Shown here in pieces: positions 44,577-53,187 of a stretch of DNA of 64,000 nucleotides. Every line of letters starts with the position of its first letter. Positions within the stretch are counted from its first letter, which is position 1. The notes beneath the pieces were generated by a model that saw nothing but the letters and a program-made list of their open reading frames with translations, was not told the origin of the DNA and made no database searches. A program made the position numbers and the translations under genes. Origin of the DNA: Deltaproteobacteria bacterium (GTDB taxonomy: Bacteria; JAGRBM01; JAHCIT01). The stretch spans positions 496,001 to 560,000 of the forward strand of contig JAHCIT010000002.1 in assembly GCA_026129095.1 (NCBI GenBank). Reading direction: 5' to 3'.

Positions 44577-47102
44577 TTATACAACTTCTACCACACGGGT
44601 TCCGGCTCGACGGTCATGTGCGGTCTCGCTTCCACCTATAATGAGAGGCAGCGCGCCCCAGCAGATGATTAGATTGAACGGCCAGAGCCAGAAATAGCGC
44701 CGGATAACAAGTGCGGGTGAGGCATCGGCGCCATCGCGGGAGACAATCTTCAGTTTCATCAGCATGTCGCCGGGGGTCTGGCCAACCAGCGTGACAAGAC
44801 CGACATAGAAAATCCCTTCGATCAGTGTTTTCAGGATCAGGAGCACCCACCAGGTCCGGGCAATCCATTCTCCTGGGTTGTGAAGAACAGAAAACTCGGC
44901 TCCCGTGAACCAATCGGCGGCGACGACAAACATTGCGAGAGCCACAAGCGTGATGACTGTATCTATGAGATAGGCAATCGAGCGCTTGATAAGCAGCTTA
45001 CGGGGAAGCGTTAGCCGGGGTTTGAGATTGGAAAGCGAACCGAGTGACGGCAGACGGTCTTTCAACCGGGAACGGGCGGCCATCGCGGGATAATTGTCCA
45101 GCTTTCCTGTCAGACCAATACCGGGAGGCGTATCGAGCCGGATACCGATGCCAGTCCCGGTGCCCAGAATATCGGCTGATTCGAGCTGTGACTCGGGCGT
45201 TATTTCCTGATTCCCGCTCTGTCCCAGTTTGAAGCTGATCTGGTCGAATCGGGAATGATCGGGTGAACGGGCGCTGACAAGGGTTTTTCCGGTTACACTG
45301 GAGCCGGGTTCATCGGCCTGTGAAAAATCGAGTCCCATGGCGTCAGGGAATCTGCCATCGTTGAAGGGAACGATCGGTTCCGGATTCGGGACTACCGGGG
45401 CATCAAACTTCTGCGACATATCGTCCATTTCGGAAAATATCTGCTCAATCCTTTTTTCAGGGGGTGTCCACGAGGGCAGACTGACGCTGTTGCTAAGGTT
45501 TGTGGGAAGCTCCTCCGGTTGCGCGTAATACACGGCCTGAGGCCCGCTGGAATCGGGAGGAGCTAGAGCGGGTTCCGCGTGCCGGATACTTGCTGCCGGC
45601 TGGATCTCGCTGGGGTGTGAATCCACTGGTGGCGTAAAGATGTTATTATTACCGCTAGAACGCTCTGTACCTGGCTGCTCAACACGGGCCTCAGGCCACT
45701 CATCGTTTTCTCGATTATCATCAACTACACCCAGCCGCAGGATTTCTGGCAGCGGCCGGTCGATATCAGCCGTCGTGATGGGGAGGCTGTCACCGGTCAG
45801 GAATGAATGATCTGCAACTGGCTCGGAAGCGACTTGTACGGCCAAATCGTTGCTGATGTCCTCGATATTGTCTTCGGAATCATTTGTGTTGGTTGTGCAG
45901 GTTTCAGTGACCGCAGGGATAGCACCAGATTCTGATACCGCCTTGGGAATTACTTGCTCCGTGCAGGCTCCTGCATCTGGTGGTGTTCTTTCCGGCTCAA
46001 CAGTGTTGACGATCCGGGTGAAAGTATCCTCGGCATCTGAGCGATCCAGGTAGACAGTACCGGCCAGCATGGGGCTGGATTGGTCGAAAACGTACTCGGA
46101 CGGATCGTTCTCCACGACGGCTTCAAGCTGTGATGACGGGAAAGCTTCAGGTGAAGCAGCCGGGAAGAGACGAGGCAGCCGCTCGCCGGACAGTGGCTTG
46201 GGTCTTGGGAGTGCGACTTTGAGCGGCTCGATCTTTGGTGTCTTTAACTCTGGCCGTGCCAGTTCCGGAACCGCAATTACCGGTGCCGGTTTTGGAAGCG
46301 CAATGGGAGCTGGAGCTTCGCGAGCTGGTGCCGGATGAAAACTGGTCTCACCGACATCAGAGGACAACAGTTTTTCGCTGGATTCTGTCTCGACTGGAGC
46401 TACCGTTAAGAGTGGCTCAGATGTCGCAGGACTGTATTTCGTTGAAATGGAACCTGCATCGTAGCCTCGCGCCACAATTTCCGCATTCTTTTGGCCGCTG
46501 GCGATCTGTTCTGGCAGGGGGGCAGGTGCACGGAGATCCACCCCTGCCAGTTCCGGTTCGGGGCGTGCGAAACGGGAAAACGACAGCTCATCAAGCGGCA
46601 CTTCCGGGCGAATCTCCTGCTGAAAAGCCAGGGCCGTTTCCGGGGTCGCCCTGGCCGTGACGGGAGGATTATCCAGAGTAGGTGGAGAATTAAATTCCGC
46701 TGACACTACAGCGGACGGCATCTCTGCGCTGGCTGCAGTGGCCGCCGACATATCCGGAGGTACCACTTCAGTAGTCGCAGACTCTACTGACATTGTGGGA
46801 GCAGTTTCCTTTTGTCGCCGTCGGCGTGGACGAACAGTAGCATCGGTTTTTGCCGGTAAAGATCCGGGTTCGATGGCTTCCATAGCGGCGGAGGGAATTG
46901 CCTCAACGTCCACTACAGCTGCTGGCGGAGAAGATGAATCTTCGGACACTGCCTGAGGTATGATTTCGGCAGCCGGTGTTTCAGGAATCAGGGAAGGGAC
47001 TACAGCTGGGGCTGTTTCCGGCGCTATTCCAAGGGCCGAGCCACACTTCGGGCAGGTATCAAGGGATTTAAAATAGAGGTAACTGCAAGCAGGGCATCGC
47101 AC
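44577..47102 (-). CDS. zinc-ribbon, low-complexity, RDD-domain membrane protein
   Basis: Protein of about 841 residues in three parts: an N-terminal zinc ribbon (MRCPACSYLYFKSLDTCPKCGSAL, two CxxC), a very long Ser/Pro/Ala/Glu-rich disordered middle (about 30-680), and a C-terminal RDD domain with four helices (LIKRSIAYLIDTVITLVALAMFVVAA ... WWVLLILKTLIEGIFYVGLVTLVGQTPGDMLMKLKIV ... RRAGTRVV), where the Arg-Asp-Asp order is kept. GTG at 47102 is chosen because GGAG lies upstream and the ribbon then starts the protein; a TTG at 47165 would add 21 basic residues. RDD proteins are linked to ion or osmotic homeostasis in some bacteria. It is convergent with lipBA, 7 bases apart. Confidence 0.8.
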   Translation of the reverse strand: MRCPACSYLYFKSLDTCPKCGSALGIAPETAPAVVPSLIPETPAAEIIPQAVSEDSSSPPAAVVDVEAIPSAAMEAIEPGSLPAKTDATVRPRRRRQKETAPTMSVESATTEVVPPDMSAATAASAEMPSAVVSAEFNSPPTLDNPPVTARATPETALAFQQEIRPEVPLDELSFSRFARPEPELAGVDLRAPAPLPEQIASGQKNAEIVARGYDAGSISTKYSPATSEPLLTVAPVETESSEKLLSSDVGETSFHPAPAREAPAPIALPKPAPVIAVPELARPELKTPKIEPLKVALPRPKPLSGERLPRLFPAASPEAFPSSQLEAVVENDPSEYVFDQSSPMLAGTVYLDRSDAEDTFTRIVNTVEPERTPPDAGACTEQVIPKAVSESGAIPAVTETCTTNTNDSEDNIEDISNDLAVQVASEPVADHSFLTGDSLPITTADIDRPLPEILRLGVVDDNRENDEWPEARVEQPGTERSSGNNNIFTPPVDSHPSEIQPAASIRHAEPALAPPDSSGPQAVYYAQPEELPTNLSNSVSLPSWTPPEKRIEQIFSEMDDMSQKFDAPVVPNPEPIVPFNDGRFPDAMGLDFSQADEPGSSVTGKTLVSARSPDHSRFDQISFKLGQSGNQEITPESQLESADILGTGTGIGIRLDTPPGIGLTGKLDNYPAMAARSRLKDRLPSLGSLSNLKPRLTLPRKLLIKRSIAYLIDTVITLVALAMFVVAADWFTGAEFSVLHNPGEWIARTWWVLLILKTLIEGIFYVGLVTLVGQTPGDMLMKLKIVSRDGADASPALVIRRYFWLWPFNLIICWGALPLIIGGSETAHDRRAGTRVVEVV

Positions 47103-47254
47103 AGGGCCGGACTCCAGCTTTTTCCTGCGGTGGCGTTCATAAAAAAGCCAAGCAGGAGCCCTCAACTTGCTACGCGAACATTGTTACCAGAAGCTCCTAA
47201 AATGTCCAGAAAATTCACGGATTTCAGATGGTTACATAAGTCTGGGAAAAGCTG

Positions 47255-47944
47255 TCAGGAAAGTATTACTGCCGCTGCTGAAACAGCAGCCGTTTCTGCC
47301 CGAAGTGTGGAGGGTACGAGATGGGCAAGCTGGTAGCCTGTCCTGCGAAACCGCTCCAGTTCCCCTGGCGACCATCCACCTTCGGGGCCGACCATGAGGG
47401 AGAGTTCGGAATCCAGTATCAAGCCAGACAGCGGGACTGAATTCCCGCGCCCGGGAATTTCAAGAATGATGGGGTGCATATCCAGTATGTCGTCGAGGGT
47501 CTTGGCTTCCAGCCAGACCGGAATTGTCACCCGTCCTGACTGCTCGACGGCCCGGATCATTACCCGGCGAATCCGTTCGGCGCTCCGCGGATGTGCGTTC
47601 GTCCGGTCGGCACGGAATACACCAATTCGCTCCGCACCCAGCTCGGTCAGCTTTTCTGCAGCCCAGTCAAAGCGCGCCGGTTCGATGGCTGGTATCCAGA
47701 CAGTGAGCTTCTTCCGTGGCACTGGAGGTGCCGGAAGTTCGGTGGAAGGGTCGGGTGTCACGGTAAATCGGCGTGCATTCCGGTCTATGCGACAGGCGCA
47801 GCGATATCCGCTTTCATTGAAGCATTCGACAACTTCACCTGCCTCAAGGCGAACAGCTGCCAGATGAGAGGCGAGCTCGCCCGTTATGATGGTGCCATCC
47901 GCTGATGGTGGTGGAACTTCCGGTGGCCAGTAAAAGCGATGCAT
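47255..47944 (-). CDS. rsmE: 16S rRNA (uracil-1498-N3)-methyltransferase
   Basis: SPOUT-family enzyme methylating U1498 of 16S rRNA. It has 229 residues: an N-terminal PUA-like domain (MHRFYWPPEVP ... ITGELASHLAAVRLEAGEVVECF), then the knotted SPOUT domain with WAAEKLTELGAERIGVF, ERIRRVMIRAVEQSGR, LMVGPEGGWSPGELE and LRAETAAVSA near the C-terminus. All three SAM-binding knot loops are recognisable. ATG at 47944. It overlaps nothing real; the divergent metallo-hydrolase starts 134 bases away. Confidence 0.93.
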   Translation of the reverse strand: MHRFYWPPEVPPPSADGTIITGELASHLAAVRLEAGEVVECFNESGYRCACRIDRNARRFTVTPDPSTELPAPPVPRKKLTVWIPAIEPARFDWAAEKLTELGAERIGVFRADRTNAHPRSAERIRRVMIRAVEQSGRVTIPVWLEAKTLDDILDMHPIILEIPGRGNSVPLSGLILDSELSLMVGPEGGWSPGELERFRRTGYQLAHLVPSTLRAETAAVSAAAVILS

Positions 47945-48078
47945 CGTCCGGGAGTGTCTCCCGGTTTAAAGGAAAAGAAAACCGGACTTTCGTCGGAATG
48001 ATCAACTGCCAGGCAGAGGTTTGCCCTTTTACCCGGTCAGCCGTTAGGGTTTTGCTGAAAGGCGGGGAGCCTTCCGGG

Positions 48079-49125
48079 ATGAATGCCATCTGGGAGGCCC
48101 ACGACCCGGGCGACCACATGAAAATTTTTGAAGGACGATTCGATCTCGAGGGGATTGAGCGGATCCAGACCCCGCTTCCGTTTCCCCCTATGCATATCAA
48201 CAGCTATCTGATCCTGGGTCGTGAACCTATCCTTATCGATACGGGCATGCGGACCGAACCGGCATGGAAGGCCCTGAACGACAACCTTGCCCTCTATGGC
48301 CTCAAGGTTGAGGATATACGGCACCTTCTCATCACTCATGGCCATATTGACCATTACGGACAGGGACGGCGTATCCAGCAGGCATCTGGTTGCCGGGTTT
48401 ATGCACACGAACTGGAGCGTTACCACATGGAGGAGCATTTTTACTCCAAGGTAAGGCCCGATAGTCCCTATCTGGAATTTTTCCGGGAATGGGGTGTGCC
48501 AGCAGACCTGATCGAAAAGGCATTCAGTGCACAGCGGGTAGAAGGAGTGGTCAGGGAGGATCTCAAGGTTGATCATCCCTGGAAGGACGGCGACCTTCTG
48601 AAGTTCAGTGATGTGGAACTGAGATGCGTATGGGTGCCGGGACACGCTGTTGGCCACACGGTACTGATTGAAGAGCGCCGGGGCGTGATGTTTTCGGCCG
48701 ACCATCTGCTGCCGGACATTTCTCCGGTACCGCTGCTCAACTTCATCGATCCGGACAAGAAGGAAAAAACCCGGTCGCTCGTCGACTATGTGAAATCGCT
48801 CTACAAGGTGAGAAATCTCGCCGTCACGGTGGCACTTCCCTCACATGGAGAACCGATACCTGACATCCGGGCACTGATCGACAGCTACGCACTCCACCGG
48901 AACCGGCGATATCTCAAGATACGGAACATCATCGAAGAGCATGGACCGATGACAGCCTATCAGGTGTCCGAGCATGTGTTTGATCCGAACCGGGCACGAA
49001 TGCTGATGCATCTCACCATGAGCGAGACGATCGGTTTTCTTGAGTTGATGGATGCCGACGGGCTTCTGCGGATTGAAAAACGGGATGGGCTTCTGTACTA
49101 TTCGATCGCACCGGATACGGACTGA
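48079..49125 (+). CDS. metallo-beta-lactamase-fold hydrolase
   Basis: Protein of 348 residues with an MBL fold and a C-terminal winged-helix-like extension. Metal-binding motif THGHIDHYG (HxHxDH) at about 93-101, further His in WVPGHAVGHT, an Asp in MFSADHLL and a His in LPSHGEPI. The opening FEGRFDLEGIERIQTPLPFPPMHINSYLI is the typical GloB-like start. The C-terminal 90 residues (YLKIRNIIEEHGPMTAYQVSEHVFD...) may bind nucleic acid or lipid. Start at 48079 has GGGAG upstream; longer frames overlap rsmE. Substrate unknown. Begins a plus-strand group with two dodecins, an SDR and an ABC system. Confidence 0.85.
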   Translation: MNAIWEAHDPGDHMKIFEGRFDLEGIERIQTPLPFPPMHINSYLILGREPILIDTGMRTEPAWKALNDNLALYGLKVEDIRHLLITHGHIDHYGQGRRIQQASGCRVYAHELERYHMEEHFYSKVRPDSPYLEFFREWGVPADLIEKAFSAQRVEGVVREDLKVDHPWKDGDLLKFSDVELRCVWVPGHAVGHTVLIEERRGVMFSADHLLPDISPVPLLNFIDPDKKEKTRSLVDYVKSLYKVRNLAVTVALPSHGEPIPDIRALIDSYALHRNRRYLKIRNIIEEHGPMTAYQVSEHVFDPNRARMLMHLTMSETIGFLELMDADGLLRIEKRDGLLYYSIAPDTD

Positions 49126-49152
49126 TTTCAGGGAAAAGACAGGTGTCAGCTC

Positions 49153-49374
49153 ATGCGGATTGCCAAAATCAGGGAACTCGAAGGTGCCAGTCCGGTTTCA
49201 TACGAGGATGCAGCAGCGCAGGTGATTCGGCGTGCTTCAAAGACCGTTACCGGCATTACCGGCTTCCAGGTGCTCAAGAAGCTTGCGGTGGTCGAAAAGG
49301 GAAAGATCGTCGAATACCGGGTTCGCATGGGACTTATTTTTGAACTGGCACCGAATCTTGAATCGCACTGGTAG
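49153..49374 (+). CDS. dodecin-like protein 1
   Basis: Protein of 73 residues. Dodecins form hollow 12-mers that usually hold flavin dimers. The beta-alpha-beta-beta pattern IAKIRELEGASPVSYEDAAAQVIRRASKTVTGITGFQVLKK fits. The position of the flavin-stacking Trp (as in VVWAEV of Halobacterium) is occupied by Gly37 (ITGFQV). The last strand ends in FELAPNLESHW. It lies 27 bases after the hydrolase gene and 31 before its paralog. ATG at 49153; GG-containing leader. Confidence 0.82.
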   Translation: MRIAKIRELEGASPVSYEDAAAQVIRRASKTVTGITGFQVLKKLAVVEKGKIVEYRVRMGLIFELAPNLESHW

Positions 49375-49405
49375 TTTGCAGCGGAATCTTGAAGGGACAC
49401 AGTAA

Positions 49406-49618
49406 ATGGCCATCTCCAGCGTGACAGAAGTGATCGGTGCCAGTTCGAAGGGCTGGCAGGATGCAAGCGAAAAGGCACTTGAGCGGGCGAACCAGACTCT
49501 GCGCAATATAGTTGGGTTTGAGGTCGTTTCTGAGAAAGCCAAGGTCGAAAACGGCAAGATCCGTGAATACCGCGTTCAGCTCAAGATCACATTCATTCTT
49601 GAAGACAAGAAGAAGTAG
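49406..49618 (+). CDS. dodecin-like protein 2
   Basis: Protein of 70 residues, second tandem copy. MAISSVTEVIGASSKGWQDASEKALERANQTLRNIVGFEVVSEKAKVENGKIREYRVQLKITFIL is a normal dodecin core, but again the usual Trp is Gly37 (IVGFEV). Compared with copy 1 it is closer to bacterial dodecins in the last two strands. AAGGG precedes the ATG at 49406. The pair may form mixed 12-mers, but this is only a guess. Confidence 0.85.
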   Translation: MAISSVTEVIGASSKGWQDASEKALERANQTLRNIVGFEVVSEKAKVENGKIREYRVQLKITFILEDKKK

Positions 49619-49683
49619 ATAATTCGCTCCGTGTGCTTAAGGACCATCCCCTGCCGTTCTATGATACGGCGGGGAGGATGCAT

Positions 49684-50544
49684 ATGGCCCGGCTGGAAAA
49701 ACAGGTTGTCCTCATCACGGGGTGCTCAAGCGGAATTGGCAGGGCGCTGGCTCTTGAGTTTCATGCGCACGGACACCGGGTATTTGCTACTGCCCGCAAG
49801 CTGACATCCCTGACGGAACTTGAGACAGCCGGAATGGAAATCCGGCAACTGGATGTGACAAATTCTCAATCCATACGCTCTGCGGTCAACTCTGTCGTGC
49901 AGGAAACCGGCCGGCTCGATATAGTGGTAAACAATGCGGGGATACTCGTCGTGGGGCCGCTGGCTGAAATTTCCATTGATGATTTCCGGGCCGAATTCGA
50001 GACCAACGTTACGGGTGCGCTTGCTGTTGTCCAGGCTGCTGTAGTGCATATGCACCGCCAGGGTGGAGGACGCATAGTGAACGTTGGCAGCGTATCGGCC
50101 GAGCTGGCAACGCCATTTTCAGGCGCGTACTGTGCGAGCAAAGCGGCGCTGCATACATTAACGGATGTTTTGCGAATCGAACTGGAACCATTTGGAATAG
50201 AGACCATTCTGGTTGCTCCCGGAGCGGTGAAATCATCAATCGATACGGGCGCTCGGCGCTATGCGGAAAAATATCGTTCAGCAGAATCGATTTATCATCC
50301 GGTGTCGAAACAGATCGAACGGCGCGCCGGGGCTTCGCAGGAGCGTCCAATGACGGCCGAAGCATTCGCCCGCAGATTTGTGCAGATGGTAACGGCGGCA
50401 AAAGCTCCACGCATGGTTCGTATTGGGCGTGAAGCGTGGATATTCCCCGTTGTGAAGGCAGGTCTTCCTGCCGGCACCAGGGACCGGTTGCTGTCACGGG
50501 CATTCGGACTGGGGAAACTCAAAGGGCAGGTTCCCCGGCGGTGA
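49684..50544 (+). CDS. short-chain dehydrogenase/reductase
   Basis: Classical SDR of 286 residues, cofactor motif TGCSSGIG at about 12-19, NNAG near 87, Ser in NVGSVSAE, catalytic YCASK, and a longer C-terminal part (FPVVKAGLPAGTRDRLLSRAFGLGKLKG) of the kind seen in retinol-dehydrogenase-like and lipid-modifying SDRs. ATG at 49684 has GGAGG with a 6-base gap, better than an ATG at 49678. Its TGA overlaps the GTG of the ABC ATPase, so it is likely co-expressed with the transporter. Substrate unknown. Confidence 0.88.
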   Translation: MARLEKQVVLITGCSSGIGRALALEFHAHGHRVFATARKLTSLTELETAGMEIRQLDVTNSQSIRSAVNSVVQETGRLDIVVNNAGILVVGPLAEISIDDFRAEFETNVTGALAVVQAAVVHMHRQGGGRIVNVGSVSAELATPFSGAYCASKAALHTLTDVLRIELEPFGIETILVAPGAVKSSIDTGARRYAEKYRSAESIYHPVSKQIERRAGASQERPMTAEAFARRFVQMVTAAKAPRMVRIGREAWIFPVVKAGLPAGTRDRLLSRAFGLGKLKGQVPRR

Positions 50545-51362
50545 ATCCGGAAGGTGGAAGACTCGGCAGCAGCCCGCCGGTGATCCGGCTGGTCAATGTC
50601 ACTAAACGATTCGGCCGCAAGGCGGCGCTGGACAAGGTTTCGCTGGAGCTGGGAGCGGGCGAAGTGGTTGGCGTTTTGGGGCCGAATGGTGCCGGCAAAA
50701 GCACTCTGCTCAAGCTTGTGACAGGAATTTATGCTCCTTTGGAGGGCAAGATCGAGATTTTTGGCCTCGATCGGTACCGTGACGGAAAAAAAATCCGTCA
50801 GAGGGTTTCCTATGTTCCGGACAATCCTTACCTGCCACCACAATTCTCCCCGCGCCAGTGGATTGATCTGGTGGGACGTATTTACCGGGTAGCCTCAGAA
50901 ATCCGCCTTAAGCGGCTGGACGAGCTGCTGGATCTTTTCTCCCTGAAGGAGGTTGCCGACAAACCGCTCCAGGCCGTGTCAAATGGCCAGTACAAAAAGA
51001 CGGCCCTGGCCGGGGGCTTCATGAGTGGTTGTGAGCTGCTCGTATTCGATGAGCCATTTACAGGGGAGATTGACCCGCCCGCTCAGCTCGCGTTCAAGGA
51101 GCTTGTTCGTTCCTGGAACGGGTTTCCGGGCCACCTTGTGCTTCTGACTACCCAGATTGTCGATCAGGCTGAAAAGCTTTGTGACCGGATTCTGCTCATT
51201 CACGATGGGCATATAGTTGCTGGCGATCTTACAGCTTCGTTCCGTGAGCGTTTCGGCGGCCGCAGCCTGGAAGAAATCCTCCTCGATTTTTCCGGAGTTA
51301 CGGTGAAACCGGAAGATTTTGTCCAGAATGTGTTTGGAGTGCTGCCGAAGGGAGAGGCCTGA
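50541..51362 (+). CDS. ABC transporter ATPase (ABC-2 type)
   Basis: ATP-binding subunit of 273 residues: Walker A GPNGAGKST, Q-loop region YVPDNPYLPPQ, signature VSNGQYKK (in place of LSGGQ), Walker B LLVFDEPFTGEID with the catalytic Glu, and a switch TTQ instead of the usual His. The C-terminal 45 residues (SFRERFGGRSLEEILLDFSGVTVKP) match ABC-2 exporters. GTG at 50541 overlaps the SDR stop. It pairs with the following permease, which begins 2 bases after its stop. Confidence 0.9.
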   Translation: MNPEGGRLGSSPPVIRLVNVTKRFGRKAALDKVSLELGAGEVVGVLGPNGAGKSTLLKLVTGIYAPLEGKIEIFGLDRYRDGKKIRQRVSYVPDNPYLPPQFSPRQWIDLVGRIYRVASEIRLKRLDELLDLFSLKEVADKPLQAVSNGQYKKTALAGGFMSGCELLVFDEPFTGEIDPPAQLAFKELVRSWNGFPGHLVLLTTQIVDQAEKLCDRILLIHDGHIVAGDLTASFRERFGGRSLEEILLDFSGVTVKPEDFVQNVFGVLPKGEA

Positions 51363-51364
51363 GT

Positions 51365-53179
51365 GTGCTGACCGGTATTGGCTTGCCAAAAACCGGACCG
51401 GCAATGCCGCTGGATCTCGCCGGCTTTCCCGGCCGTCCATTACAGGGCAGCGAAGGGCTCGTCGCCGGAGGAGGCTTGCTCCTGTCGGCCGTGCTGGGTT
51501 CGTCACTGGGACGAATGACTGCCGCGACGGAACTGGGATGGTTGCCATTTCTAGTACTGCTCGCCGCCGTGCTGCCGATGTTTCCCTATATTGTTGCCCT
51601 TTTGGGTTTGCGGCTCCGGACAGGTCCATTTGCACGGGACACAGTTGCTCTTCCGTTGGCGCCCGAAGAGCGCTGGCGGATTCTCGGTCTGGGACCGATT
51701 CCGTGGTTCGGCATTGGCCCGCTCGTGCTCGTATTTGGAGCCTCTTTCGTGTTGTCGGCTGCAGCAGCGAGCGGTGGTGAAGTGGCCCGGTTTGCAGTAG
51801 CGGTTTTTTTGGGTCTCTGCGGGGCAGTGGTCTTGGAGAGCATGATCGTAATTGGACTTTTGCTGCCGGTGCGAGTTCTAGCACTGGCTGTACCGGCGGG
51901 AACGGTATTCCTGTTCGTACTGCCAATGGCATTTTACTTGCTGGCGCTGACCGGAAAACTCGCGGGGCTCGTTCAAGACCGGGAGCGGCTGTTTCCGGTG
52001 ATTGCCTGGGCAGAAGATCTTTACCGGATGCCCTGGTTTTCACTGGTGGTGGCGGTTTGCCTTTACGTAATTATCCGGCAGTTTCGTACGGTCCTGATAG
52101 AATTCCGTCTCACATCGGAGCGCATGGCCCGGGAAAACGAGTATCTGACAGGAGATTCGTTTCTGGCCGTTATGGGGCGAATGGTGTCGGCGCGTAGTTC
52201 CGGTGATGCCGCTCCAGTAGATATGTGGAGGCGACTGCTGGGACGAAAGGAGGTTTCCCTTTCGGAGCCTGCCTATGATGTGCTGGGAACAAGGGGAGAG
52301 TTCATTCATGCCCAGATAGAACTGCTTACGTTTCAGCGGATGTCCCGGAATGTCATTTTCCAGATGACCTGGCGTCCTGTTCTAGCCCTGCTGCCGGCAG
52401 TGCTTATTCTGGTATTCATTGGCTTGACGCAAGGGTGGAATGCCGCCGGCGGCGCTGCAGTTTATGTCCTGCCGCTTTTGGGTGGCCTGTCGGTGGGTGG
52501 AGCGGTTGCCACGGCGTTCCTGAGCGGTGATCTCTATGGCGGCCGGATTGGCGGGCTCCAGTCGGCTATGTCGGGCCGGGGAGATCCGCGCCTCATGCCT
52601 TGGGCCTGGATGCCGGGAGTTGCGGATCGTCTTTACCGGCCGCTGGCTGGATATGTAATACGAATTGCCCGTTATGCTGTGCCAAGTGGAACAGCACTGG
52701 CATCGCTGCTGGCAGTTGCTGTGATGACTGCCTCCGGATCGGATTCTGCTTGGCTTCTGGCGGCGGCTGCTACGTTTGGAGCCCTCGGTGCACTGCTGGC
52801 GATGTTCTCGTTCATGCTCCGGACACCGCTCCGCACAATGTTTTTTTACCGCTTTTCGGACCGGGACGAAGGCGTCTCGGCAGTTTTCCGGTCATTCACC
52901 ATCATGGTGACAGTCTTGCTTTTTATTCTGCTTTTGGCGGCGATCGGACTTGCCGCCGTCTATGGGATGGCCGTTTTTTTCGGATCGGGACTGATCGGAG
53001 TGATAATTCTTTTGTATCTGCTAGTGCCGCTGCTTTTATTGGTAGCGGCAGGAGTACTGAACCTGTATGTGGCTGTTGAACGGAGCCGTTATCGGGCTGG
53101 CCAGAGAGACATTGAAGGGCGGCCGCCTTTTTGGGGACTATTATCCGGTTCGGCAGCCATTCGTTCGGCAAGGCGTTAG
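51365..53179 (+). CDS. large polytopic membrane protein, ABC permease partner
   Basis: Protein of 604 residues with about 12 to 14 membrane helices in two similar halves separated by a cytoplasmic loop (about 225-310, ERMARENEYLTGDSFLAVMGRM). The C-terminal half has RNVIFQMTWRPVLALLPAVLILVFIGL. It is much larger than ordinary ABC-2 permeases and not of a family I recognise by sequence, but its position 2 bases after the ATPase and on the same strand makes it the membrane partner. GTG at 51365. Its substrate is unknown. Confidence 0.7.
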   Translation: MLTGIGLPKTGPAMPLDLAGFPGRPLQGSEGLVAGGGLLLSAVLGSSLGRMTAATELGWLPFLVLLAAVLPMFPYIVALLGLRLRTGPFARDTVALPLAPEERWRILGLGPIPWFGIGPLVLVFGASFVLSAAAASGGEVARFAVAVFLGLCGAVVLESMIVIGLLLPVRVLALAVPAGTVFLFVLPMAFYLLALTGKLAGLVQDRERLFPVIAWAEDLYRMPWFSLVVAVCLYVIIRQFRTVLIEFRLTSERMARENEYLTGDSFLAVMGRMVSARSSGDAAPVDMWRRLLGRKEVSLSEPAYDVLGTRGEFIHAQIELLTFQRMSRNVIFQMTWRPVLALLPAVLILVFIGLTQGWNAAGGAAVYVLPLLGGLSVGGAVATAFLSGDLYGGRIGGLQSAMSGRGDPRLMPWAWMPGVADRLYRPLAGYVIRIARYAVPSGTALASLLAVAVMTASGSDSAWLLAAAATFGALGALLAMFSFMLRTPLRTMFFYRFSDRDEGVSAVFRSFTIMVTVLLFILLLAAIGLAAVYGMAVFFGSGLIGVIILLYLLVPLLLLVAAGVLNLYVAVERSRYRAGQRDIEGRPPFWGLLSGSAAIRSARR

Positions 53180-53187
53180 GCCATGTT

